Below the pieces are notes generated by a model. It worked only from the letters and a program-made list of their open reading frames with translations, had not been told where the DNA came from and made no database searches. A program made the position numbers and the translations under genes. From assembly GCF_011761985.1 (NCBI RefSeq), contig NZ_JAASQT010000002.1, positions 620,001 through 684,000 of the forward strand: a stretch of DNA of 64,000 nt. Direction: 5' to 3'. Numbering within the stretch: the first letter of the stretch is position 1; every line of letters starts with the position of its first letter. Origin of the DNA: Brevundimonas terrae. GTDB lineage: Bacteria > Pseudomonadota > Alphaproteobacteria > Caulobacterales > Caulobacteraceae. This document shows positions 35,998 through 45,337 of the stretch, piece after piece.

Positions 35998-37464
35998 ATG
36001 GCTGAACGTTCTTTCGATCTCGCTGAGCTCCGCAATCTTCTGGAGCGGATCAAAAGCATCAAGGTCGCCTGTGTGGGCGACCTGATGCTGGACCACTTCG
36101 TCTATGGCGAGGTGAACCGCATTTCTCCCGAGGCACCGATCCCGGTGCTGAAGGCCCGCCGCACGGTGTCTATGCCGGGCGGTGTGGGCAATGTGGCACG
36201 TAATATTGCGGCATTGGGAGCTGTCTCGCGTCTTGGCGCTGTGACGGGACAGGATCGCGCCGGTGATGAACTGGCGGCGCTGATTGATGCCGATACCCGT
36301 ATCGAGGACAAGATCCAGCGACCGGATGATGCCCATACGATCGTGAAAACCCGCTTTGTCTCTTCGGGCCAGCAACTGCTGCGTCTGGACGATGAAGTGG
36401 GCCTCAGCCCTGCCTATCGGGACAAGAGCGTTTTTGACCACGCCAAGGCCATTCTGGTCTCGGATTATTCCAAAGGCGTTGTCGATAGCGACTTGATCGA
36501 GGCCGCGCTGTGGGCCGGTCGTCAATATGGCGCGCCGGTGATCGTTGATCCCAAGGGAACCGATTTTGCCCGCTATGGCGCAGCGGACGTGGTCAAGCCG
36601 AACGCCAGTGAACTGGCCGCTGCCACGGGCATGCCGACGGGGACCGACGAAGAGGTCGAGGCGGCACTGGCGGCACTGTTGGATAAAACGACGGTGAAGG
36701 CCGTGGTCGTCACCCGTGCAGGCAAGGGTATGAGCCTGATCCAGCGCGGTGGCGAGGTTCAGCACTATCCGGGCCGTGCGCGCGAAGTGTTCGACGTGTC
36801 GGGTGCCGGTGATACCAGCCTTGCGGCACTGGGACTGGCGCTTGCCGCAGGTCTGACGCTGGGACAGGCGGTCCAGTTTGCATTGCTGGCTTCGGGTGTC
36901 GTTGTAGGCAAGGCGGGGACCGCTATCGTCACGCCACAAGAACTGATCGATGCCGAAGAAGACGAGGTTGGTCGTCCGCTGATGGGCGATGTGGTGGCAG
37001 TCGATGATCTGGCTGAAACCGTCGCCCGTTGGCAGACTGATGGCCTGAAGGTCGGGTTTACCAATGGCTGTTTCGATATCCTGCATCGTGGTCACGTCAC
37101 CTATCTGGCGCAGGCGCGTCGCTGGTGCGACCGGTTGGTGGTGGCACTGAATACCGATGCATCCGTTAGCGCGCTCAAGGGGCCCAGCCGTCCGGTCAAT
37201 AATCTGGAAAGCCGCGCCAGCGTGATCGGCGCCTTGGCCAGCGTGGATGCAGTGACCTTCTTTAGTGATGATACGCCACTTGCCGCGATCAAGCGTCTGC
37301 GACCCGATGTGCTGATCAAGGGTTCGGATTACACCAAAGAACAGGTGGTCGGAGCTGCCGAGGTCGAAAGCTGGGGCGGTGAAGTACGCCTTGCCAGTTT
37401 CGAGGACGGCTATTCCACCACCAAGACCATCGAAAAAATGACTGCAAAGACGGACAAGGCCTGA
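35998..37464 (+). CDS. hldE: Bifunctional heptose 7-phosphate kinase / heptose 1-phosphate adenylyltransferase
   Basis: HldE carries two steps of ADP-heptose synthesis for the lipopolysaccharide core. The 488-residue protein has an N-terminal ribokinase-type domain (about 1-330) with CVGDLMLDHFVYGEVNRISPEAPIPV (quoted in part), SMPGGVGNVARNIAALG, VDPKGTDFARY and the catalytic DVSGAGDTS. The C-terminal nucleotidyltransferase domain (about 350-480) has TNGCFDILHRGHVTYLAQA and GSDYTKEQVVGAAEVES. Its stop overlaps the hldD start (TGATG), so the heptose genes are translationally coupled. Confidence 0.97.
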   Translation: MAERSFDLAELRNLLERIKSIKVACVGDLMLDHFVYGEVNRISPEAPIPVLKARRTVSMPGGVGNVARNIAALGAVSRLGAVTGQDRAGDELAALIDADTRIEDKIQRPDDAHTIVKTRFVSSGQQLLRLDDEVGLSPAYRDKSVFDHAKAILVSDYSKGVVDSDLIEAALWAGRQYGAPVIVDPKGTDFARYGAADVVKPNASELAAATGMPTGTDEEVEAALAALLDKTTVKAVVVTRAGKGMSLIQRGGEVQHYPGRAREVFDVSGAGDTSLAALGLALAAGLTLGQAVQFALLASGVVVGKAGTAIVTPQELIDAEEDEVGRPLMGDVVAVDDLAETVARWQTDGLKVGFTNGCFDILHRGHVTYLAQARRWCDRLVVALNTDASVSALKGPSRPVNNLESRASVIGALASVDAVTFFSDDTPLAAIKRLRPDVLIKGSDYTKEQVVGAAEVESWGGEVRLASFEDGYSTTKTIEKMTAKTDKA

Positions 37465-38465
37465 TGACCCCGCGTATGATTGTTGTGACGGGTGGAGCGG
37501 GCTTTATTGGCTCCAACATCGTGGCCCATCTGTGTGAAACACAGGCATGGGACGTGGTGGTGTGCGACCGTCTGGAAACGGCGGACCTTGGCAAGTGGAA
37601 GAACATCGCCAAGCACCCGATTGCCGACTTCTGGCAGCCCGAAGAGCTGTTCGAGCAACTGGAACGCCACGCGGATCAGATCGAGGCCGTCATTCACATG
37701 GGGGCGATCTCCTCGACGACCGAGGCGGACGCAGACCTGATTATCCGCACCAATTTCAGCCTGTCGCGTGATATCTGGGACTGGTGCTCCATTCGCAATG
37801 TGCGGATGCTCTATGCGTCGTCGGCGGCGACCTATGGCGACGGCGAGCAGGGCTTCGAGGATCGCGATGATCCTGAGAGCTTGAATGCGCTTCGCCCTTT
37901 AAATGCCTATGGTTACTCAAAATATCTGTTTGACCAGTATGCGGTGCGTCAAGCCGATCGCGATCAGGCACCACCGCAGTGGGCCGGTCTGAAATTCTTC
38001 AATGTCTATGGTCCGAATGAAGGCCACAAAGGCTCGATGAAGTCTGTCGTCGCTCAAATCTGGCCCAAGGTCGCAGCAGACGAAACGATCAGCCTGTTCA
38101 AGTCGCACAACCCGAACTATGCCGATGGCGGACAGCTTAGGGACTTCGTGTTTGTTGACGACATTGTCTCGATCATCAACTGGCTGCTGCTTCGTGATGA
38201 TGTGAGCGGTGTGTTTAATGCAGGCTCGGGTCAGGCGCGATCCTTTGCTGATCTGGCCAAGGCCACGTTTGCAGCGGCAGGTAAGGAAGCCAAGATTTCC
38301 TATATCGACATGCCCGAAAGCATCCGCGACCGGTACCAGTATTTCACCGAGGCCAGCATGGATCGCTTGCGGGCTCTGGGTTACGATGGCCAGCAGACGC
38401 CGCTTGAAGAAGGCGTCCGTCGCTACGTCCAGAACTACCTGTCGAGCGGGGATTCCTATCGGTGA
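37464..38465 (+). CDS. hldD: ADP-L-glycero-D-manno-heptose 6-epimerase
   Basis: HldD converts ADP-D-glycero-D-manno-heptose into the L,D form used in the lipopolysaccharide core. The 333-residue short-chain dehydrogenase has the nucleotide motif VTGGAGFIGSNIVAHL, the catalytic YGYSKYLFDQY (YxxxK), the Ser/Thr region YASSAATYGDGEQGF, and FVFVDDIVSIINWLL (residues FVFVDD quoted from RDFVFVDD). It overlaps hldE by 1 base and the DUF3089 gene by 4 bases. Confidence 0.96.
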   Translation: MTPRMIVVTGGAGFIGSNIVAHLCETQAWDVVVCDRLETADLGKWKNIAKHPIADFWQPEELFEQLERHADQIEAVIHMGAISSTTEADADLIIRTNFSLSRDIWDWCSIRNVRMLYASSAATYGDGEQGFEDRDDPESLNALRPLNAYGYSKYLFDQYAVRQADRDQAPPQWAGLKFFNVYGPNEGHKGSMKSVVAQIWPKVAADETISLFKSHNPNYADGGQLRDFVFVDDIVSIINWLLLRDDVSGVFNAGSGQARSFADLAKATFAAAGKEAKISYIDMPESIRDRYQYFTEASMDRLRALGYDGQQTPLEEGVRRYVQNYLSSGDSYR

Positions 38466-39586
38466 TAAAATCACGCCTTAGCTTAAAGCATTGGATTAGA
38501 CTGACGCTATTTGCGATTGTTTTTCTGGTTCTTTTGGCCTTGGTGGTGTGGCGCGGTGATATTGTCCGAGCGGCACTGGACCCTCAGGTTCCGTTCCAGA
38601 CCTATACCCCGCCTGACGCACCTGATTATGCCCGTGCCGATAGCTGGGCTTTGCGCGATGTGAAGATTGCGGGCGCTGAAGATGCAGCGGTGTTCTTCGT
38701 GCATTCCACCACGTTTGATGGCGGGCATGAATGGAATGGCCGGATCGGCGACGAAAAAGCCGATGCCTATCTGGAGCGCATAGTCCTGCCGAACTTCGCA
38801 GGTCCGTTTGCTATGGCTGGCTCCGTCAGCGTGCCGAAATACCGACAGGGCAGCCTGTATAGCCGTCTGACCTTGCGTGACGATGCGCGTGAAGCGCGGG
38901 CCTTTGCCTATCGCGACATTGAGGCGGCTTTTGATCACTGGATCGCGCGTCACCCGCAAGGGCCGATTGTGCTTGTTGGCGTAGAGCAGGGTGCAGAACT
39001 ATTGGCGCGCTTGCTGCGCGACCGTGTGGCCAAGGATGCCGCTCTAAGGGACCGTCTGGTCGCGGCCTATATGATGGACGCTATGATCCCGCGTGATGCC
39101 ATTGACCTGCCGGTCTGTTCGCGCCGCGAGGAAAGCGGCTGTCTGGTGGCATGGTCCATGGTGGACGAGGGCAAGTCAGGAGCCATTCCCCGCAGGCAGC
39201 GCCGCGCCCTTTTCTGGGACGAGCGTGGCCAACTGGTTGAATCCGGCAACCGGCCTATAATCTGCGTCAATCCGGTCAGCGGCTCGTCCGATGAAGTGAA
39301 AACCGAGGCCCGCCGTCATTTGGGCGCGGCCAACGCCGCAGGTCTGGAATGGGGTGTGCGTCCGGCATTCATCGACCGTGTCGTCGAGGCCCAGTGCCGC
39401 GAGGGTTTCTTGCGCAATACGCCGTTGAATTCCGAGTCCTTCCGCGAGAACAGATCATGGACGGATCGCCGCAAAGCCAAGCCCTATAATCTGTTCTATG
39501 CCGACACCATGGCCGATGTTCAGGCACGTCTGGCGGCATGGCATGCAAAGAAAGCCACCACTTTTTCCGCTTCGCCCCCAGCCTAG
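38462..39586 (+). CDS. DUF3089-family membrane-anchored protein, apparently lacking the catalytic serine
   Basis: The 374-residue protein has one N-terminal membrane helix (about 11-30) and then an alpha/beta-hydrolase-like region: FFVHSTTFDGGHEWNGRIGD, YRQGSLYSRLT and YRDIEAAFDHWIARHPQGPI. The family's nucleophile elbow is normally GHSQG; here it reads GVEQG with Glu175 in place of Ser. Other family features such as VCSRREESGCLVAW and PIICVNPVSG are kept. It begins at GTG inside the hldD stop, so it is coupled to lipopolysaccharide core genes. The loss of the nucleophile suggests a non-hydrolytic role. Confidence 0.82.
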   Translation: MIKSRLSLKHWIRLTLFAIVFLVLLALVVWRGDIVRAALDPQVPFQTYTPPDAPDYARADSWALRDVKIAGAEDAAVFFVHSTTFDGGHEWNGRIGDEKADAYLERIVLPNFAGPFAMAGSVSVPKYRQGSLYSRLTLRDDAREARAFAYRDIEAAFDHWIARHPQGPIVLVGVEQGAELLARLLRDRVAKDAALRDRLVAAYMMDAMIPRDAIDLPVCSRREESGCLVAWSMVDEGKSGAIPRRQRRALFWDERGQLVESGNRPIICVNPVSGSSDEVKTEARRHLGAANAAGLEWGVRPAFIDRVVEAQCREGFLRNTPLNSESFRENRSWTDRRKAKPYNLFYADTMADVQARLAAWHAKKATTFSASPPA

Positions 39587-39635
39587 TTACAGAGTGGGCT
39601 AGACTTCTTCGTCCTGATCCTCGATTCGATTTCGT

Positions 39636-41837
39636 ATGACCGTCCATACCAATCCGCCGCAAGGCGGCCGCATCGTTGAAGAACCGATGGCCGAGGCGCT
39701 GTCGCGCCGTTATCTGGCCTACGCGCTTTCGACGATTACCAACCGTGCGCTTCCCGATGTGCGTGACGGCTTCAAGCCGGTCCACCGCCGCATCATGTAC
39801 GCCATGCACCAGATGCGCCTGAACCCACAGTCTGCGGCGCGTAAATGCGCCAAGGTGGTGGGTGAGGTCATGGGTGGATATCACCCGCACGGCGATGCAT
39901 CGATTTATGAGGCGCTGGTCCGTCTGGCGCAGGATTTCGCGCAGCGTTATCCGCTGGTCGATGGTCAGGGTAATTTCGGCAATATCGACGGCGATAGCGC
40001 CGCCGCCATGCGTTACACCGAATGCAAGCTGACGCCTGCAGCGGTGCTGCTGCTGGAAGGTATCGATCAGGACTCGGTCGATTTTCGTCCGACCTATGAC
40101 GATCAGGACGAAGAACCGATGGTTCTTCCTGCGGGTTTCCCGAACCTGTTGGCTAACGGGTCGTCGGGCATTGCGGTGGGTATGGCCACCTCGATCCCGC
40201 CGCATAATGTCGGCGAGCTGATTGATGCGTGCCAACTGCTGATAGACAGGCCCGAAGCCACGACCGCTGATCTGGTGCAGATCGTACCGGGGCCGGACTT
40301 CCCGACGGGCGGTGTTTCGGTTGAAGGCCAGGCCTCCATTCTTGAAGCCTACGAGACGGGACGCGGCGGTGTGCGTCTGCGTGCCCAGTGGGTGAAGGAA
40401 GAACTGGAACGCGGCACCTGGCGTGTGGTGATTACCGAGGTTCCCTATCAGGTCCAGAAGTCCAAGCTGATCGAACAACTGGCCGACTTGATCGAAAATA
40501 AAAAGGCCCCGCTGTTGGGCGATGTGCGCGATGAATCGGCGGAGGATATCCGCCTGATCCTCGAGCCCAAGTCGCGCACCATCGAGCCTGAAATGCTGAT
40601 GGAAAGCCTGTTCAAGCTTTCCGATCTGGAAGTGCGTTTCCCGATCAATATGAACGTGCTGGACGCCACGGGCACGCCACGTGTCATGGGCCTGAAGGAA
40701 TGCCTGCGGGCCTTCCTCGACCATCGCCGTGTGGTGCTGAACCGCCGTTCGCAGTGGCGCATTGCCCGCATTGAAAAGCGCATGCACCTGCTGGAAGGTC
40801 TGCGGCTAGTCTTCCTCAATCTGGATGAGGCGATCCGCATCATCCGCGAGGAAGAGCAGCCCAAGGCGGCACTGATCGCGCATTTCAAGCTGACGGAGCT
40901 TCAGGCCGATTTCATTCTCGATACGCGCCTGCGTCAGCTGGCCCGTCTCGAAGAGATGGTCATTCAGGAAGAATACGACAAACTGGCCGCAGAACTGGCC
41001 GCTCTTCAGGCTCTGACCTCGTCGGAAGCCAAGCAGTGGAAGGCCATCGGCAAGGAGCTTCAGGCTGTCCGCAAGGCCCTGCTGTCGCCGCGTCGCACCA
41101 TTATCGCCGACGCCGTGGATTCCTCGGCCTTTGTCGCGCCCGAGGCCTTTATTCCTCGCGAGGCCATCACCGTCATCCTGTCGGATCGTGGATGGATCCG
41201 TGCGGCCAAGGGCAAGGTGGATGATCCGTCGGAACTGAAGTTCAAGGAAGGCGACAAGCTGGGCTTCCTCGTGCCGGCCTATACGACCGACAAGCTTCTG
41301 ATCGGGGCATCGGATGGCCGTATCTTCACCATTGGCGCGGACAAGCTGGCATCCGGTCGTGGGCATGGTGAGCCGCTACGACTGATGATCGACCTTGATG
41401 AAAAAGCCGATATTATCAATGTATTGGCGCATGAACCTGATGCAAAACTGCTAGTGGCTTCGGCGGCGGGCTATGGCTTCGTGGCCCCCGAAAATGATTT
41501 GCTGGCCCAGAAGCGCGGCGGCAAGCAGGTTCTGAACGGCGACATGAAGGCCATGATGCGCGTGACCGGCGATCACATCGTGACCATTGGCGACAACATC
41601 AAAACCTTGATCTTCCCGATTGCCGAACTGCCCGAAATGGGCCGTGGCAAGGGCGTGCGGTTGCAAAACTTCAAGCAGGGCGGCCTGGCCGACGTGGCTG
41701 TGTTCAACGCTGAAACCGGCCCGGAATGGGTCGATGGCGGTGGCCGCAAACGCAAGTGGGACGACTGGCGTGACTGGCTGGGCAAACGTGCCGGTGCGGG
41801 CCGTCAGGGGCCGCGCGGTATGCGCAAGTTCCGATAA
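39636..41837 (+). CDS. parC: DNA topoisomerase IV subunit A
   Basis: ParC, with ParE, decatenates sister chromosomes. The 733-residue protein has the breakage-reunion domain with [35 protein letters not shown] and the active-site tyrosine Y127 in [12 protein letters not shown] coiled coil with [16 protein letters not shown] follows, and a C-terminal beta-pinwheel (about 500-720). It lacks the GyrA box and is shorter than GyrA, supporting ParC. The quinolone-sensitive serine of E. coli ParC (Ser80) corresponds to Ala88 here. A strong terminator follows. Confidence 0.95.
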   Translation: MTVHTNPPQGGRIVEEPMAEALSRRYLAYALSTITNRALPDVRDGFKPVHRRIMYAMHQMRLNPQSAARKCAKVVGEVMGGYHPHGDASIYEALVRLAQDFAQRYPLVDGQGNFGNIDGDSAAAMRYTECKLTPAAVLLLEGIDQDSVDFRPTYDDQDEEPMVLPAGFPNLLANGSSGIAVGMATSIPPHNVGELIDACQLLIDRPEATTADLVQIVPGPDFPTGGVSVEGQASILEAYETGRGGVRLRAQWVKEELERGTWRVVITEVPYQVQKSKLIEQLADLIENKKAPLLGDVRDESAEDIRLILEPKSRTIEPEMLMESLFKLSDLEVRFPINMNVLDATGTPRVMGLKECLRAFLDHRRVVLNRRSQWRIARIEKRMHLLEGLRLVFLNLDEAIRIIREEEQPKAALIAHFKLTELQADFILDTRLRQLARLEEMVIQEEYDKLAAELAALQALTSSEAKQWKAIGKELQAVRKALLSPRRTIIADAVDSSAFVAPEAFIPREAITVILSDRGWIRAAKGKVDDPSELKFKEGDKLGFLVPAYTTDKLLIGASDGRIFTIGADKLASGRGHGEPLRLMIDLDEKADIINVLAHEPDAKLLVASAAGYGFVAPENDLLAQKRGGKQVLNGDMKAMMRVTGDHIVTIGDNIKTLIFPIAELPEMGRGKGVRLQNFKQGGLADVAVFNAETGPEWVDGGGRKRKWDDWRDWLGKRAGAGRQGPRGMRKFR

Positions 41838-41843
41838 GTATAG

Positions 41844-41869
41844 AAAAGGGGGCGAAAGCCCCCTTTTTT
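41844..41869 (+). terminator. Intrinsic terminator between parC and bpt
   Basis: GGGGGC-GAAA-GCCCCC (41848-41863) with AAAA before and TTTTTT after. It serves convergent genes and may act on both strands; it overlaps the bpt stop codon by 2 bases. Confidence 0.92.
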
Positions 41870-42605
41870 AGGGCTGTATCGGCTGCCAACCAAACAGGGT
41901 CAGTCCCTCAAGCGGCTGATACTGCGATTTGTAGTCCATGGTCGGCGAGCCCTGCACCCAATAGCCCAAATAGACATAGGGCAGGTTGATGGTGCGAGCC
42001 TGATGCAGGTGGTCCAGCACCGCATAGCGCCCCAAGCTGCGGTGCGGCATTTCGGGATCGAAGGCGCTGTAAACCAGTGACAGGCCATCATTCAGAAGAT
42101 CGGCCAGTGTAAACCCGACCAGTGTGCCGCGCTTTTCGTTACCGTCCCGCAGCCGGTATTCGACGATATGGGTGCGGACTGTGCTGTCCTCGACCATCGT
42201 CATAAAGTCGCTGCCGTTCATCTCGTTCATGCCGCCGTCGGGGTGGCGGGCCGCCAGATAGGTTTTCAGCAGGTCGTATTGCTCATCGGTCGCAACCGGA
42301 TCGACGACGAAGCGGTCCAGATCGGCATTGCGATTGATGATCTTGCGATTGGTACGGTTGGCGACAAAGCGATCGACCGGAATGCGTACCGAGACACAGG
42401 CCGCACATTGCTCGCAGGCGGGACGATAGGCGATGTTCTGGCTACGGCGGAAACCGGCATGTGACAGGGCGTCATTGACGCTGGCAGCATCGGCAAACGG
42501 CAGATGGGTAAAGACTTTGCGTTCTTGCTTGCCCTTCAGATAAGGGCAGGGCGCTTCGGCAGTGACAAAGAACTGTAGCTGTCGCGTGGGGACATGTTCG
42601 GTCAT
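41868..42605 (-). CDS. bpt: Aspartate/glutamate leucyltransferase (arginyltransferase family)
   Basis: Bpt/Ate enzymes add Leu or Arg to protein N-termini, making them substrates for ClpS-ClpAP degradation. The 245-residue protein has the N-terminal Cys-containing block CPYLKGKQERKVFTHL, FRRSQNIAYRPACEQCAACV and the RNRKIINRN-like segment NRTNRKIINRNADL. Later comes the GNAT-fold part SLVYSAFDPEMPHRSLGRYA and YVYLGYWVQGSPTMDYKSQY. These match the bacterial Bpt group. The ribosome-binding site lies in the loop of a small hairpin upstream. Confidence 0.92.
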   Translation of the reverse strand: MTEHVPTRQLQFFVTAEAPCPYLKGKQERKVFTHLPFADAASVNDALSHAGFRRSQNIAYRPACEQCAACVSVRIPVDRFVANRTNRKIINRNADLDRFVVDPVATDEQYDLLKTYLAARHPDGGMNEMNGSDFMTMVEDSTVRTHIVEYRLRDGNEKRGTLVGFTLADLLNDGLSLVYSAFDPEMPHRSLGRYAVLDHLHQARTINLPYVYLGYWVQGSPTMDYKSQYQPLEGLTLFGWQPIQP

Positions 42606-42607
42606 AC

Positions 42608-42625
42608 CGCCAAATCCTTTTGGCG
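42608..42625 (-). promoter_or_regulatory. Hairpin presenting the bpt ribosome-binding site
   Basis: On the minus strand CGCCAAA (42625-42619) pairs with TTTGGCG (42614-42608), leaving AGGA as a 4-base loop. AGGA is the best ribosome-binding sequence for bpt, 9 bases before its ATG. It could influence initiation. Confidence 0.4.
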
Positions 42626-42675
42626 AAGCGAAACCGGATCACTGGAACAGGCCATAATCATAAGGCGATATGTCG

Positions 42676-42700
42676 CCCCTTGCGCGATTTACGCAAGGGG
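42676..42700. repeat. Perfect 9-base hairpin downstream of motB
   Basis: CCCCTTGCG (42676-42684) pairs with CGCAAGGGG (42692-42700) around 7 bases. It follows the motB stop by 21 bases. No T-run follows on the minus strand, so it may stabilise the motB 3' end or terminate poorly. Confidence 0.5.
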
Positions 42701-42721
42701 ATGGACATAGACTTATTGCGT

Positions 42722-43624
42722 CTACAGGCTGGTATCACGCGGTAAAACAGGGGCTTCGCGCAGCAGGACAATGGCAATGCGACGGTTGCCAGCCAGTGCG
42801 GGATCATCCGGATACAGCGGATCGGAACCCGCCTTGCCATTGACCGAATAGACGCGGTCCATATTCACACCGGCAGCCTGCAGGACCAGACGCGAAGCAT
42901 CGGCACGGGCAGCGGACAGCGGCCAGTCGCCGGCTGCGCTGGCGCGGTTGGAACCGGCGGCAGAGCTGGTATGGCCGGATATGGTGATACGGTTCGGCAA
43001 CTGGTTGATGACGCGGGCCACGGCACGCAGCAGGGTCTGGGCGCGTGGATTGGGGCGCGAGGAGCCATTCTCGAACATCGAACGTCCTTCCTGATCGACC
43101 AACTGGATACGCAGACCTTCGGGGGTCTGGTCGATAATCAGCTGTTTCGACAGTTCGGCCAGTTCCGGCATGGTCTGCATGGCTTGGCGCAGGGATTCAG
43201 CGGCGCTGGCAAAGTCTGCGGCTTCGCGGCGGGCAATCTCGGCACGAAGAGCCGATTCACTGGCGGAGGCCAGATCGGAGGACTGTCCGGCTTCTTCGGG
43301 GGAATCCGGTGCGGGCGGTGCCATTTGCTCGATCACCGAGTTGGAACCGGCACCCTTGGCCCCTTCGGCGTCGCCCAGAGACGTGCCGCCCAGAATCCCA
43401 CCCGAACCGGAGGTGCTGGCCGAGACACTGGAAGGGGCAAAATATTCGGCAATGCCTCGCTTTTGTTCGGGGTCGGTCGTGTTGATGAGCCACATCAGCA
43501 GGAAGAAGGCCATCATCGCGGTTACGAAGTCGGCATAGGCCACCTTCCACGCGCCACCGTGGTGGCCGTGTCCCTGAACCTTTTTGACCTTCTTGATCAG
43601 AATGGGCCGATCACTCGATGCCAT
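42722..43624 (-). CDS. motB: Flagellar motor stator protein MotB
   Basis: MotB, with MotA, conducts protons and anchors the flagellar stator to peptidoglycan. The start MASSDRPILIKKVKKV gives 300 residues, with the single membrane helix at about 31-48 and the essential proton-binding Asp at residue 32 (YADFVTAMMAFFLLMWLI), as in E. coli MotB. A variable linker follows, then the OmpA/MotB domain with FENGSSRPNPRAQTLLRAVA, NRITISGHTSSAAGS and GNRRIAIVLLREAP. motA is not adjacent, as in Caulobacter, where the two genes are separate. Confidence 0.95.
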   Translation of the reverse strand: MASSDRPILIKKVKKVQGHGHHGGAWKVAYADFVTAMMAFFLLMWLINTTDPEQKRGIAEYFAPSSVSASTSGSGGILGGTSLGDAEGAKGAGSNSVIEQMAPPAPDSPEEAGQSSDLASASESALRAEIARREAADFASAAESLRQAMQTMPELAELSKQLIIDQTPEGLRIQLVDQEGRSMFENGSSRPNPRAQTLLRAVARVINQLPNRITISGHTSSAAGSNRASAAGDWPLSAARADASRLVLQAAGVNMDRVYSVNGKAGSDPLYPDDPALAGNRRIAIVLLREAPVLPRDTSL

Positions 43625-43739
43625 TATGCGCAACCTTAACCTTAGTCTTTAAGCCTGTTGATGCCACACGGGCCGTTAAGAAGCGGTTGCGGTGTCGCAC
43701 ACACTTGCTGTGCTTGGCGGTAAGTCCTAGTCAGAGGGC

Positions 43740-44243
43740 GTGACTGGACTGATTGAAAATACCGAAGCCTTTGATCCCAAAGCCTATCGCCGCGCGCTGG
43801 GTGGCTTTGCCACGGGCGTTTGCGTTGTGACGGCCCACACCAAGGACGGGCCGCTCGGGATTACCGTGAACTCGTTCACCTCGGTATCACTGGACCCGCC
43901 GCTGGTGCTGTGGTGCATGGATATCAAGTCTGACCGCCATGATGCCTTTGCAGGCGCAGACCGTTTTGCGGTCCATATGCTGCCTGTCGAGGACAAGGAG
44001 ATGTCCGACCGTTTTGCGTGGGGTGTTGCCCGCCTGAGCGAGGACGAGTTCGAGACTGCAAACCCCGAACCGCCATGCCTGCGCAATGCGGTGACACGTC
44101 TGGATTGCGACATGCACCAGCAGATCGTCATGGGCGACCATCTGGTGATTGTCGGCCATGTGCGCGGTTTCGCCACCCGTCCGGGCGATGCCCTGACCTA
44201 TTTCCGTGGCAAATATGGTCAGGCTGTCGATCCGACGATCTGA
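43740..44243 (+). CDS. Flavin reductase-like FMN-binding protein
   Basis: The 167-residue split-barrel protein resembles NAD(P)H:flavin oxidoreductases that supply reduced flavin to monooxygenases. It shows FDPKAYRRALGGFATGVCVV, GPLGITVNSFTSVSLDPPLV, the flavin-contacting FAVHMLPVEDKEMSDRFAWG and GDHLVIVGHV. The start is GTG at 43740; no partner monooxygenase is adjacent. A hairpin after the stop separates it from the convergent hemB. Confidence 0.88.
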   Translation: MTGLIENTEAFDPKAYRRALGGFATGVCVVTAHTKDGPLGITVNSFTSVSLDPPLVLWCMDIKSDRHDAFAGADRFAVHMLPVEDKEMSDRFAWGVARLSEDEFETANPEPPCLRNAVTRLDCDMHQQIVMGDHLVIVGHVRGFATRPGDALTYFRGKYGQAVDPTI

Positions 44244-44260
44244 CCATAAGTAAAAGGCGA

Positions 44261-44279
44261 GGGGGCAGATGCCCCCTTT
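44261..44279 (+). terminator. Hairpin between flavin reductase and hemB
   Basis: GGGGGC (44261-44266) pairs with GCCCCC (44271-44276) around AGAT, followed by only TTT. It sits between convergent genes and is a weaker terminator than the others. Confidence 0.6.
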
Positions 44280-44282
44280 AAC

Positions 44283-45290
44283 TCAGCCCTGCATCTGGCG
44301 CGCTGCGGTCGGCGCGAAATAGCTGATGATGCCGGATGCGCCAGCGCGTTTGAACGCATGCAGGCTTTCCAGAATGACGCGATCACCGTCCAGCCAGCCA
44401 TTCTGGATGGCGGCCTGCATCATCGCGTATTCACCGGACACCTGATAGGCGAAGGTCGGAATACCAAAGGTCGAGGTGACGCGCTGGACGATGTCCAGAT
44501 AGGCCAGACCCGGCTTGACGATGACGGCGTCAGCCCCTTCGGAAATGTCGATGGCGACTTCGCGCAGGGCTTCTTCGGTGTTCGCAAAGTCCATCTGGTA
44601 GGTCTTCTTGTCGCCGGTCAGCGATTTGGACGATCCGACGGCATCGCGATACGGGCCGTAGAAGGCCGAAGCGAACTTGGCCGCATAAGAAATGATCATC
44701 GTGTCCGAATAGCCATTGGCTTCCAGAGCATTACGGATGGCTTGAATACGGCCGTCCATCATGTCGGACGGGGCCACAGCATCGGCACCGGCATGGGCAT
44801 GGATGAAAGCCTGTTCCTCTAGGCGCTCGATAGAAGCGTCGTTGAGGATTTTGTTGCCTTCCATCACGCCGTCATGGCCGTGGTCGGTGTAACAGTCGAG
44901 CGCGACATCGGTCATGATGCCGATTTCCGGCACAGCATCCTTGATGGCGCGGATCGTCTCGGGGATCAGGCCGTCCGGATCGGTTGCGCCGCTGCCGGTA
45001 TTGTCCTTGGGCGTATTCGAGATGTTCGGAAACAGGGCGATCATCGGGATGCCCAGATCGCGGGCCTCGCGGGCGGCATTAACCGCTTCTTTGCGAGACA
45101 GGCGGAACATGTCGGGCATGGACGAGACGGCGACTTTGTCTTCATCGCCATCATGGACAACGATCGGCCAGATCAGGTCGGACGGAGTGAGCGTGGTTTC
45201 AGCAACCAGACGACGCACCCACGGTGCCGTGCGCAAACGGCGCGGACGTGCATAGGGGAAGGCGGCGGGCTGGTAGGGAGGGATGCTCAT
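44283..45290 (-). CDS. hemB: Delta-aminolevulinic acid dehydratase (porphobilinogen synthase)
   Basis: HemB joins two 5-aminolevulinate molecules into porphobilinogen. The start MSIPPYQPAAFPYARPRRLR gives 335 residues; an upstream in-frame reading to 45347 has no family support. The metal-site segment reads DVALDCYTDHGHDG, the aspartate-rich (magnesium-type) pattern rather than the zinc-binding triple-Cys one. The active-site lysines are in SYAAKFASAFYGPYR and DAVIVKPGLAYLD. It is divergent from hemA, with a palindrome in between, so the first two steps of tetrapyrrole synthesis are linked. Confidence 0.96.
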   Translation of the reverse strand: MSIPPYQPAAFPYARPRRLRTAPWVRRLVAETTLTPSDLIWPIVVHDGDEDKVAVSSMPDMFRLSRKEAVNAAREARDLGIPMIALFPNISNTPKDNTGSGATDPDGLIPETIRAIKDAVPEIGIMTDVALDCYTDHGHDGVMEGNKILNDASIERLEEQAFIHAHAGADAVAPSDMMDGRIQAIRNALEANGYSDTMIISYAAKFASAFYGPYRDAVGSSKSLTGDKKTYQMDFANTEEALREVAIDISEGADAVIVKPGLAYLDIVQRVTSTFGIPTFAYQVSGEYAMMQAAIQNGWLDGDRVILESLHAFKRAGASGIISYFAPTAARQMQG

Positions 45291-45337
45291 GGCAGTAGTC
45301 CTTGAAACGCGAACGGCGGTGCTAGACCAATCCGCCG

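Noticed and set aside
35056..37095. A 679-codon antisense frame across kdsA and hldE
   Set aside because: It shadows two clear genes and has no domain, signal peptide or ribosome-binding site of its own.
39369..40787. A 472-codon antisense frame in parC
   Set aside because: It opposes well conserved ParC catalytic sequence and its composition is typical of a shadow frame.
43625..43739. Possible sigma-54 or CtrA promoter for motB
   Set aside because: TTAA motifs have a 9-base spacer instead of 7, and the nearest GG/GC pairs have wrong spacing.
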